From NCBI RefSeq assembly GCF_000611645.1, contig NW_014012063.1:1-13147 (forward strand): 13,147 nucleotides of DNA. Direction: 5' to 3'. The position numbers and the translations under genes were made by a program. This stretch comes from Monoraphidium neglectum (Eukaryota; Chlorophyta; Chlorophyceae; Sphaeropleales; Selenastraceae). Of the stretch, positions 1-7,811 are shown in pieces (positions within the stretch are counted from its first letter, which is position 1; the number at the start of each line of letters is the position of its first letter). Under the pieces are notes generated by a model. It was not told the origin of the DNA. It did not search any database and was given only the letters and a program-made list of their open reading frames with translations.

Positions 1-750
1 GGCGGCCACGGCGCGCGCGCGGCGGCGCGGCCCGCGCGGGCGGGAGAGGAGGAGGCGGAGGGGGCGAGCACGGCGACGAGCAGCAGCGATAGCGAGGGCG
101 GCGGGGATGATGATGATGAGGAGGAGGAGCTGCAGCGGGATGATTTGGATAGCGAGGACGAGGCGGGCGACTTTGGTTTGGGCGCGGCAGTGCCGTTTTT
201 CGGGGCGCCCCGGGGCGGCGCGTCCGTCCGGCTGCCGGAGTTTGGGCAGTTGTGGTCGGTGCTGACTCAGCTCGTCGCCGACGGGACGCGGGCGTACCTG
301 CAAGGCGGGCGGGGCGCGGCGGGGCCCAGCGGGGATGGCGGCAGCGGCGGCGGTGGCGGCGGGGCCGGCGGCGGCGATGACTTGGGGGAGGTGCCGAGCA
401 GGGCCTCTGTGCAGGCCCAGCTGGCCCTGTCAGAGATGCTTGGCGCCGCGCTGCCGCCCGTGCTGGCCGCGCTGCGCGTCAAGGTGCCCGCCTCCGACGT
501 CAGCAGGCACGTCTCGGCGCTGGTGCGGACGCTCGACCTCTCGCGGCCGCTGCCCAGCCTGCAGGCGCGGCAGTGGCAGGCGGTGGTGGCGCTGCTGCTG
601 GCGGGGCTGTCGTGGGGGCGCCTGGAGGGGCTGAGGCCTGTGTTCAGCCGCGCGCGGCCGTCGCCGCTGCTATTGGATATGTTAGACGACCTGGGTCTTG
701 ACATGGATCGCTTTGTTGCGCTGCTGGAGCTTCTGCATGAAGAGATCTGA
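1..750 (+). CDS. RPAP2/RIMA-like RNA polymerase II CTD phosphatase, C-terminal exon (5' partial)
   Basis: The frame is open from the left edge to TGA at 748-750 (249 residues) with no upstream stop or start, so this is the last exon of a longer gene. It begins with an Ala/Arg/Glu-rich stretch and an acidic run (four Asp then four Glu, bases 106-129). A helical C-terminal domain follows: LPEFGQLW near residue 78, then LQARQWQAVVALLLAGLS near residue 186, and a final LDMDRFVALLELLHEE. The order and spacing resemble the C-terminal region of plant RPAP2 homologues (Arabidopsis RIMA), where a Phe-x-x-Leu-Trp motif is followed by LPxxxxxQWQ. Those proteins dephosphorylate Ser5 of the polymerase II CTD and assist nuclear import of the polymerase; their zinc-binding catalytic part would lie outside the window. 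A Gly-rich insert (bases about 331-378) interrupts the domain. The family assignment rests on recalled similarity. Confidence 0.68.
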   Translation, partial: GGHGARAAARPARAGEEEAEGASTATSSSDSEGGGDDDDEEEELQRDDLDSEDEAGDFGLGAAVPFFGAPRGGASVRLPEFGQLWSVLTQLVADGTRAYLQGGRGAAGPSGDGGSGGGGGGAGGGDDLGEVPSRASVQAQLALSEMLGAALPPVLAALRVKVPASDVSRHVSALVRTLDLSRPLPSLQARQWQAVVALLLAGLSWGRLEGLRPVFSRARPSPLLLDMLDDLGLDMDRFVALLELLHEEI

Positions 751-1304
751 CCTGGTAATCTCACATGCACAGTCGGTTGTCAGTTGGCATTGTCAGGGCT
801 GGGTTCGCGCACCCGGCCGCATACTGGGCGACCCATCATGGCGCTATCACATGCAAAAACCAACAACTGCACAAACTTCCTGCATGGTACTAAATATTCC
901 ATGCAAGAAATGCGGCTGGATCGGGAGATTGTGCTTGTAGCCATGCGCATCCTGCTGCATTGAATGCGGCGAGGTAGCAGTTTTCTGACCATTGACCCTT
1001 TGGCTTCACTGATTGCAGCATCTAGTTGGGAAGGAGGCAGCTCCTCAGTGCAAAGGGCGGACGGGCTGCATCAAACAGCACGTACCCCTGCCCCCATTGG
1101 GGAAGCTAGGTGGGTGCAAGGCGTCAAGCGGCGTTGAGCGTGCGGGCGTTGCCTGTCAGGCGATCAACAACCCACTCGTACAAAGGGATCCGCTTGATTG
1201 CACGTGACGAGCCTAGTCCACGCGATCCCACAAGCTCGAACGCCATCATCACCCGTGCCACTTCGCAGCAGTGACCCGGCGATCTTCTCTTTCCTTCGTT
1301 GCAG
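751..1304. other. Intergenic region: 3' UTR of the RPAP2-like gene and 5' region of the fibrillin gene
   Basis: I see no convincing gene in these 554 bases. No TGTAA signal is present on the + strand; the nearest variant is TGTAG at 936-940. The nine-base word TCACATGCA occurs at 761-769 and again at 847-855. A pyrimidine-rich stretch ending in TTGCAG lies directly before the fibrillin ATG (about 1282-1304) and looks like a splice acceptor, so a 5' UTR intron is possible. A similar acceptor-like sequence (TGATTGCAG) ends near 1018. Confidence 0.5.
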
Positions 1305-2985
1305 ATGCAGGCGCAGATGCAAGCCGTACAGCAACGGGTCGCGAACCGGCCCGCGGCCACACGGCCCGCACGGGCACCAAAGCCGAGCACTGCACGCCGA
1401 ACGAGCGTGCGTGTCGCCGCGGCCGCTGCCAGCGGCGCTCTCGCTCAGCCAACTGAGCCGGCAGCCAAGGCAGCGTTCCTAGCGGCAAACCCCGGAACGA
1501 TGGATTCGTGCCTGTCGCTGCTCAAGAATGCGGCGACCACCAAGAGTGTCTCGCCAGAGGTGAGCACTGGTCATCTGGAACAAGCAGCCGGTCAGGACGG
1601 GAGGGGCCACCAGGTGGCTGCAACCGCAGGGCCCCGCTGTGCACGTGCTACCCCTTTCTTGGCACGCACCCTGGCCCGAAAACCCGACGTGCGCTTGCTG
1701 CCTCGCACCATCAATCTATTTTCCTCGGCGCTCGCAGCTGGTGGAGGGCGCCTTGGTGTGGCTGGAGGAGAGCACTGCAGGCGAAAGTGAGCGGCCAGCT
1801 GGGACAAATCATAACAGAACAGCCGTCATCTTCACCCGCCACGCGCTGGCCGCGTGCAGGCACGTCACATGTGCCGTAAGCACAGCTGGCCCGCGCACGG
1901 CCTTGCTTCCCAGCAGATGGTGCGCTGCCGCGGCAGCAACCGCAGCGCGCACCACCCAGCGCGCGGGTGCCCGCCAATCGCGGCCACAACACGCACGTTC
2001 GCCTCTTGCTTCCCCTGTGATTTGCGATCCCAGGCAGCGGCGTGGAGAGCATTGACGGGTCCTGGCGGCTGGTGTTCTCCACCAGCACGGGGCTACGCTT
2101 CTTCCAGGTGCCCCCAAAATTCTGTGCCGCGAGCGCCTGTCGCAGCGCAGCACACGCCAAGCACAGGGAATGAGGAGGCAGCTGACCTGGCACAGGGGTG
2201 CCCTCCGGCTCCGTTTGAACGCGCTGACGCCCCGGAGCAGCCCCATTCCGCGCCCAGGGACCCTCGCCTCACCACTCATGTCGCCTGCTGGACGCGGGGG
2301 ACCCAACTCGCACCCCTGCATGTTTCGAAGCGGCCCCTGCCGTCTCGCGGCCGTTTCTGTTGGCCACGCTGCCGACCCCTCCCCCCGACTGCCCGGCGCA
2401 ACCGGCACTTGTCCCCGCTCACCTGCCAACCGCCGCAGTACATCCCGGTCAAGGAGGACCTCGTCATCGACTCGAAATCGGGCGCCATCTCCCTCGAGAG
2501 CGAGCTGGGCCCCTTCCGCTTCATCATAGGGGGGGCCATCTCTGCGTGGAAGCCGGCCAAGGGGGAGCTTGACTTCCAATTCAGTTCCGTGGACATCCTG
2601 CTGTTCGGCAACAAGGTGGGCGTGGGAGGGTGGAAGGTGCTGGGAAGCCGGCGCTGTGGTGGCGTGTGAGCATGTCCGCCGGGTGGATGGGGGAGCGTTG
2701 GTTGTGCTGGGGGGGCCATGCGCCTGTGTGGCGGCCGGGACGGAGGCAGGCGGCCAAGCAGCGGCAGCTGCACTGTGCAGGGATGAGGGTGAAACGTAAA
2801 GGCAGCAGCCTCGTGTCTATTCTTGCTGACCGGTCAACCCTTCATACCCTCCGACTGCCTGGCTTTTTCAGATCAAAACACTGTCACCCACGACCAAGCC
2901 CAAGACCTACTCGTTCTATTTCGTCGGCGGGCGCATCTCAGCGGCGCGGTCCAGCGCTGGGGGTCTGTCGCTTCTGCTGAGGTAG
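1305..2985 (+). CDS. Plastid lipid-associated protein / fibrillin (PAP) family protein, five exons
   Basis: Exons: 1305-1559, 1738-1786, 2034-2107, 2439-2615, 2872-2985 (669 bases, 222 residues). Phases agree at each junction, donors are GTGAG, GTGAG, GTGCC and GTGGG, and all acceptors end CAG. Residues 1 to about 45 are rich in Gln, Ala, Arg, Pro and Thr with almost no acid, ending near RTSVRVAAAA, typical of an algal plastid transit peptide. The mature part has the PAP/fibrillin layout: an N-terminal helix, SIDGSWRLVFSTSTGLRFFQ (residues 107-126), then alternating beta strands (YIPVKEDLVID, GPFRFIIGG, ELDFQFSSVDILLFGNK) and the ending FYFVGGRISAARSSAGGLSL. Fibrillins are lipocalin-like proteins of plastoglobules and thylakoids that bind isoprenoid lipids. 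The ATG is the first after an in-frame TGA at 1272. A TGTAA signal follows the stop by 145 bases. The fibrillin subgroup is unresolved. Confidence 0.8.
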
Positions 2986-3129
2986 TGGGTGGGTAGTCAG
3001 CTGCTCGTACCCCGTAGTCACATCGTGTCGACCCATTTGGCTGATTCATTCCTTGGTGCAACTGCCCATTTGGGTGCGACACGTGCACGTACGAACTGTA
3101 GTTATTGCAGGCGGGGCAAGGGACATAAT

Positions 3130-3134
3130 TGTAA
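3130..3134 (+). terminator. Polyadenylation signal TGTAA of the fibrillin gene
   Basis: TGTAA, the standard chlorophyte poly(A) signal, lies 145 bases after the fibrillin stop. Its position supports the stop at 2985 as the true gene end. Confidence 0.6.
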
Positions 3135-3213
3135 CAGACCTCTAATGGATCAACTGTGTGCCGAAATCAAAAGCAGCCAACCCACCAAGCAGGTCACGAT
3201 AAAAGGGATTGAG

Positions 3214-3218
3214 TTACA
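3214..3218 (-). terminator. Candidate polyadenylation signal TGTAA of the transporter gene
   Basis: TTACA on the + strand reads TGTAA on the minus strand. It is the first such motif I find downstream of the transporter stop at 3823, giving a 3' UTR of about 600 bases. Five-base motifs occur by chance, so support is moderate. Confidence 0.4.
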
Positions 3219-3359
3219 GGAAGTGGGCATTCCTCAGGTTTCTCGCAGACAGTACAAGTACAAACATTTTTTTGCAGATGACAACCAGTTCTGGTACAGC
3301 GGCCGCCAAGCTTAGGGTCAAGCGACTTGACAGCACTGCGGCTGTGGAATTGGCAGCGT

Positions 3360-4189
3360 ATGGATGCTTCCGGGCACCAGCGGTCCCAACGCAAGGTGCG
3401 TGCACACACACGCGCGGATATGCATGGCTGTGCATGCTTTCTCAGCAGCACGCGCGCATGTGTCATCGTGACGTCACGCAAGGGGTGGTGCTGCAGACGT
3501 GACGCAGGCATCAACGGAGGCCAGGCATACCATATGTCAGGCCAGCAAATGTCATGGCTGCGCAGTGGTTTGAGTGAGGAAAGGGCCGACTGTGCGAAAG
3601 CCGAATGCTCCCCAATGGCGGCCAAAAGGCGCAGGGCTGTGGCAGTGTTGCTATGATTGGGACTGTAGTATGCATCGTTGTGTCCGTATTGCACCGCCAC
3701 AGGGATCCTGCAGAGGGGGGACAAAGTATCCCCGACAAATTCCTATGAAGCAACCGCAGAAACCAGAAGGTGTCCGTCAGCGAAGCGTTCCCGCCTGGCC
3801 TGGCACTCACGGACATGTTTGATCACAACACCCATGTGCCGCGGGCCGACGAGGACCCCTGCGACCCCAGCTGCACCCAGGCCTCCTCCCTCAAGTGCGG
3901 CGCCCCCCGCGCCGCAGCCGCGCCGCCGCCCCTCTGGCCGCCGCCGCCCCGGCGCCCGCGGCCGGAGGGCGCGTCTGGGGCGGCGCCTGCATCAACATCC
4001 AGGACATCCCCACTGGAACCTGAGCTGAAGCTGAAACTGGACCAGACCGCCGCCAGCCCCGAAGGCCGCCGCCCGAGCGCGGCCGGCGGCGCGACGCAGG
4101 TGCCCCTGCTCCCGGCCCCGCCGCCGCCGCCGCTGCCGCCGGCGCCGCGGCCGACCAGCGGCCGCCGCTCAACATCCGGCTCCTCGTAG
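3360..4189 (+). CDS. Tentative small Cys-containing protein, antisense to the transporter 3' end
   Basis: Proposed exons are 3360-3395 (ATG, 12 codons, ending RSQRK; donor GTGCGT) and 3770 onward (acceptor CCAGAAG, phase 0 on both sides). The second exon starts VSVSEAFPPGLALTDMF and continues through THVPRADEDPCDPSC to SSLKCG. It has strongly GC-rich third positions and begins exactly where base composition changes. The frame runs to TAG at 4187-4189 through a Pro/Ala-rich stretch that looks like a shadow. A second frame in the same stretch ends GGACINIQDIPTGT and TGA at 4021-4023 and also looks protein-like. From 3823 on, all of this is antisense to the transporter's disordered tail, so one of the two readings may be chance. 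I do not recognise the family. Confidence 0.28.
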
Positions 4190-7100
4190 GCGTCGTCCCA
4201 AAACTCTTCCCTGACAACAGACTCACCGCGGCCGCAGTGGTCGGCAACGCCGGCACCCCCGCGCGGCCCGCCCTGCCGGTGCGCGGTCGGGGCCGCGCCC
4301 TTGTGCGTCGCCGCCGCCGCGGCGCCGGCGGCGCCGCCCGCGGCCCTGCAGGCGGACGCCGAGTGGATCTCCTCCAGCTGCTCGATGGTGTCTGCCTGCG
4401 GCACGCCGCGCGTCTCCGGCAGCAGCAGCACCGCCGCCGACGCGGCGACGCCTATGACGCCCATCACCCAGAACGACAGCCCCGGCGCCCGCAGCCGCGC
4501 GGCGAGGAACGGCACGCCGGGCGCGAGGACGCCGGCGAGGCGCGCGGCCTGGTTGTTGATGCCGAGCGCCTGGCTGCGCAGCGGGGTGATGCAGGTCTCT
4601 GCGGCCACGATGTAGACGCAGCCCCAGGCGGCCGAGATCACGCCGCGGTTGACCGTGGCGAGGATGATCTGGGCGAGGCCGGGTCCGAGGATAGCGCAGC
4701 CGAGGCAGGAGAGCCCTGAGATCATGAGGAAGGTGAGGACAGTGGCCTTGCGCCCCGCTGTATCAATCGCGGCCATGCCTGGTGCGGTGGCCGAGAGCGA
4801 ATGGGAGGCGTGTGAGCGGGGCCGCGACGGGCGACAGAGGGCGAAGTCGGTTAGCCACACGGGTCGAGCGGCGGCACACACGCTGGGGTAGGCCACGCCG
4901 ATGCCTGAAACAACCTGCAGTCAGGGCTGACGGGAGCTGAACACAATTGAACAGAGGCATTTCGTATGTCCGCCGTGCTGCGAAGCACCTACCTATGATG
5001 TATGCGGGCACCTCCGCCAAAGACGTGATGAAAAAGGCCCCCTCGACTGAGTAGCCCTGTGGTCATAGATGAGCGATCAGGTGCCCCAATCGAAAGCCGC
5101 AAGCGCTGCAAGCGCATGCGAGCAGGGCAGCAAGCGTGGCCAACACTGGCGCCGCGTGGGCTGCTCAGTCATCTTCTGCGCGAGGCCATGGCATGGGCTG
5201 TGGCGGATGCCTCCATCTGGCTGCTTGTAACGACCCCAAATTGCTTCTTTTCGAGCACTGCAGTAAACAATATCAATAATGACTCACCTCGAGCGCATCG
5301 CTCGTGAGCCCGGCCACAAAGAATGTGATGGCAGCCACCGCCGCCAGCCCGCTCGTCACCAGGAGCGACCGCCGTAGCAGCGGGTGAGAGAACAGCACGC
5401 GCCAGCTCTGCGGATCGCCGCCCCCAGTGCCGCCGTCTGTGGCCGCCTGCAGCTGCTTCTGGGTGGCCGGGGCGCCCTCGGCCTCGGCATCCTGCTGGTG
5501 CACCCGTGAGTATCCCTTGCCTGTGCTGCCGGCCGCGCCGCCCGCTTTCGGCGCTTCCTCTGCATCCCCCGAGCTCAGCCGTGCCCCGGCAGGCATCTCG
5601 CGCCCGTTCCACCCTGCCAGCCACGCAACAACCCCCTCCGCCTCTTCGGCTCGCCCCTGGGACAGGAGCCAGCGGGGGGACTCCGGGATGAGGGTGGCCG
5701 CGGCGGCGCCGAACAGGCAAACGCACGCGAGGCTGAGGTTCAGGTGACGCCAGTCGTGCAGCAGGCTTGAGAGGAGGGGCAGCAACCACTCTGCGCGTGG
5801 TGCAGCAGCAGCGAGAGGGCAGAGGGAGGAAAGGGGCGGGACGGAGGTCACAAGGGCGACGCTGACAGACTAAGGGTGTTGTGCAGAAAAGGATCGCCAA
5901 TGCCACACTCTTGAGCACCACGTAGCCCAACTGAAGGCATGGGTGCAAATACACACGACTTTATCCACTAGATACGCGAGCGAATGACTGAGAGCCGCCT
6001 CCTAAACGGACACACACAAACTCTCACACATTAACACACGTATTGCACGGGGGCACAAGCACACACACATACACACACACACAATACACCCACGCATGCG
6101 CCCAGCCATCCCCAAGCCCACCTCCTGGGTGATAGATAAGCTGCGTAGTGAGCCCCGCCACGCCGCGCAGCGCGGGGCCCACGGCCTCTGTGGCCAGGAG
6201 GTACGACCCAATGGGCAGCCCCGCCGCCGCAAAACCGATCAAGCAGCGGCAGGCCGCGTACGTCCAGATGCCGGGTGCGGCCGCGCACAGCACGCAGGCA
6301 AGGGCGGTCGCGATGTTGCTGGCGATGAGGCAGGTGCGGCGGCCGCTGCGGTCGGACAGCCACCTGCGCGCCGTTGCAGCACGGCGCGTCGGCCAGGCAG
6401 GGGTATGGACTGGTGGCGGGCAGTGAAGCCAGGCGTATTGTCGGCACAGAGGGGGGCACGACAGCGGGGCAAAGTCCAGGCCGAGCTGCGCAAAGACCTG
6501 AGCGTCACCAGCGATCTGGCATGCAGCGGGCGGACAGTCGCGCCAGGGGGCTGCGGGGGTCGCCCAGAGCCCACGCCTCAGCCCACGCACCCGAAAGGGG
6601 ACGAGCCGGCCCAGATCCTGCGTCAAATTGTCGCCATGGGTGCCGGCCGGCGGTCGGCATTCAAGAATTGGTCGAGGGGATGCGCCATGACCCTGGACAC
6701 AAGGCCAGAAGCTTGCCGCACGGTCGGGTCCACGACAGAAGCTGCCTGCGCCGCCCTCGCTGCATGCGACGGCTCCTCACCCGACAAAGTAAGCAGAGTT
6801 TGCGAGCGCCACGCGCCAACCGTCGGCGCAGACCAGCCCGAAATCAGACACCACGGAGAGTCGCAGCGGCGTGAACTTGTACGCCGACCGCGGCAGCTCG
6901 CAGAACGGCCCAGGGTCGGCGTGCGCCACGGCCCAGGCGGCGGCGCAGGCGGCGTCCTCGCTGGAGGTGCAGCGCCAGGACTGCGACCGCACTGGGTCGG
7001 CCGTCAGGAAGACCTGCAACGGATGACGGGACGCGGGCGTGCGTTTGCGACATCTTCTCGGGACGGTCGCGTTTTGTCCAGGCAGTGGCCTGCGGTGCGC

Positions 7101-7514
7101 GCCGGGCCACGCACAGGAGGTCCGGGCCGCAGTGCATTCGTCGAGAGCAAGTTTCCCCCACCCGCCACTCGCAAGCCTGTATTTGCTTTCCAACCACCAC
7201 AACCGACGGCGCACCATTGCGAGGGCAACGCAAGCCAGTGAGACCCAGGACATTGACGCCACAACCAGCAGCACGATCTGGCCGGCCCCAAATGCCCCAA
7301 CGTGGTGCGTCAGCGCATCATCCAGCGTAAGAGCGGCTGGCTTGACCCCAACGGGGGGTGAAGACGGAGCAACACGGCCGCCAGCGGTCGCAGCGGCGCC
7401 ACGATGCTTGCCCGACGACGAGCGGATCTCCACGGGTGTAGGAGCAGTAACATGTATATCTATGTCAATGTCAGCTTCAGGCGCTTGACGAGCTCGCTGG
7501 TCGTCCAGCCCCAT
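3823..7514 (-). CDS. SLC22-type major facilitator transporter (organic cation/carnitine transporter-like), seven exons
   Basis: Minus-strand exons: 7514-7215, 7013-6781, 6617-6591, 6363-6122, 5790-5288, 5056-4993, 4778-3823 (2325 bases, 774 residues). Every junction keeps phase, and the joined protein aligns in length with SLC22 carriers. Landmarks: disordered N terminus (1-70), TM1 (about 79-103), a Cys-containing outer loop (104-165), WRVALANSAYFVG leading into TM2, LSDRSGRR (189-196), HDWRHL (279-284), ESPRWL (304-309), a long inner loop, LAEVPAYIIGMAAIDTAGRK (about 448-467), and LPETRGVPQADTIEQLEE (576-593). These are the signature sites of organic cation/zwitterion transporters of the plasma or an internal membrane; the substrate cannot be read from sequence. 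After the usual end comes a 178-residue Gly/Ala-rich tail with an acidic patch, REEFWDDAYEEPD. The start ATG is the first in the open frame, and a TATA-like element lies about 85 bases upstream. Confidence 0.85.
6060..6083. repeat. (CA)n microsatellite in transporter intron 4
   Basis: A run of CA dinucleotides broken once by a T, followed by ACAATACACCCACG. Further CA-rich pieces lie at 6009-6038. All fall inside the 331-base intron 5791-6121, where the coding strand shows GT runs. Confidence 0.85.
6591..6617 (-). other. 27-base microexon of the transporter gene
   Basis: This exon has acceptor TTTGACGCAG and donor GTGCGT. It carries one base, eight codons (IWAGSSPF) and two bases. Without it TM2 would be cut: YFVG would join WLSDR directly. 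With it the protein reads YFVGIWAGSSPFGWLSDRSGRR, the length expected of SLC22 carriers. Its 27 bases keep the frame, so skipping would delete nine residues of TM2 silently. Confidence 0.75.
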
Positions 7515-7811
7515 TTCGACGGCCCAGCACTCCCGTAGACGCGCCTAATGAGGCTGTGCATGTAAACTATGTTAATGACGAACTGCAACTGTTCATTATA
7601 TACATAATCAGTTTCCTGCAGAAGGTTCGGCGGTCGTTCGTCAGTGATGATGAACTTGTGACTGATCTACTGCGGCAGCAGCTGATCGCGATTTAATCTG
7701 ATATAAGCTAGCTATCTCCGTGGTCCTCTTGGTGTCGCTCATGGCCTGCAGCTTGCCAGCTAGGATTGCAATCTTTTGTCCCGCTGAGTGAGGGTGACAC
7801 AGCGGGCAATT
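7515..7811. promoter_or_regulatory. Divergent promoter region between the transporter gene and the downstream + strand gene
   Basis: A 297-base region, AT-richer than its surroundings, separates the two proposed start codons. On the minus strand TATATAA (7602 down to 7596) lies about 85 bases before the transporter ATG. On the + strand TATAAG (7702-7707) lies about 105 bases before the proposed ATG at 7812. Both are TATA-like at plausible distances. The assignment is inference from position and composition. Confidence 0.4.

Larger units (their letters stand above)
2986..3822. other. Convergent 3' UTR region between the fibrillin and transporter genes
   Basis: This stretch is less GC-rich than its flanks and holds the 3' UTRs of the two converging genes. 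Each strand has one candidate poly(A) signal, described separately. On the + strand it contains exon-like pieces: an acceptor-like TTTTTTTGCAG ending at 3277, a GTGCGT donor at 3396, and a jump in GC content after 3769. These are treated under the tentative + strand gene. Confidence 0.5.

Noticed and set aside
1809..2579. 256-codon minus-strand frame
   Set aside because: It covers both introns and exons of the fibrillin gene on the opposite strand. The fibrillin reading has in-phase splice sites and family motifs.
3278..3395. Exon with ATG right after a strong TTTTTTTGCAG acceptor (MTTSSGTAAAKLRVKRL...)
   Set aside because: Its end phase does not match any acceptor of the next exon-like piece, and splicing it to the fibrillin exon gives an immediate stop. 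It may be part of a UTR.
5226..5230. TGTAA on the + strand
   Set aside because: It lies in a transporter intron with no + strand gene just upstream, so it is probably chance.
5881..5929. Hydrophobic exon-like piece (LGYVVLKSVALAILF) after a good acceptor in the transporter
   Set aside because: Its phase does not fit the preceding exon. Splicing 6122 directly to 5790 gives a TM5 region of exact family length ending HDWR.
6096..7241. 381-codon open frame on the + strand across the transporter gene
   Set aside because: It is antisense to exons and introns with clear SLC22 motifs, and its Arg/Gly/Ala-rich product has no family pattern. Long antisense frames are expected in GC-rich DNA.
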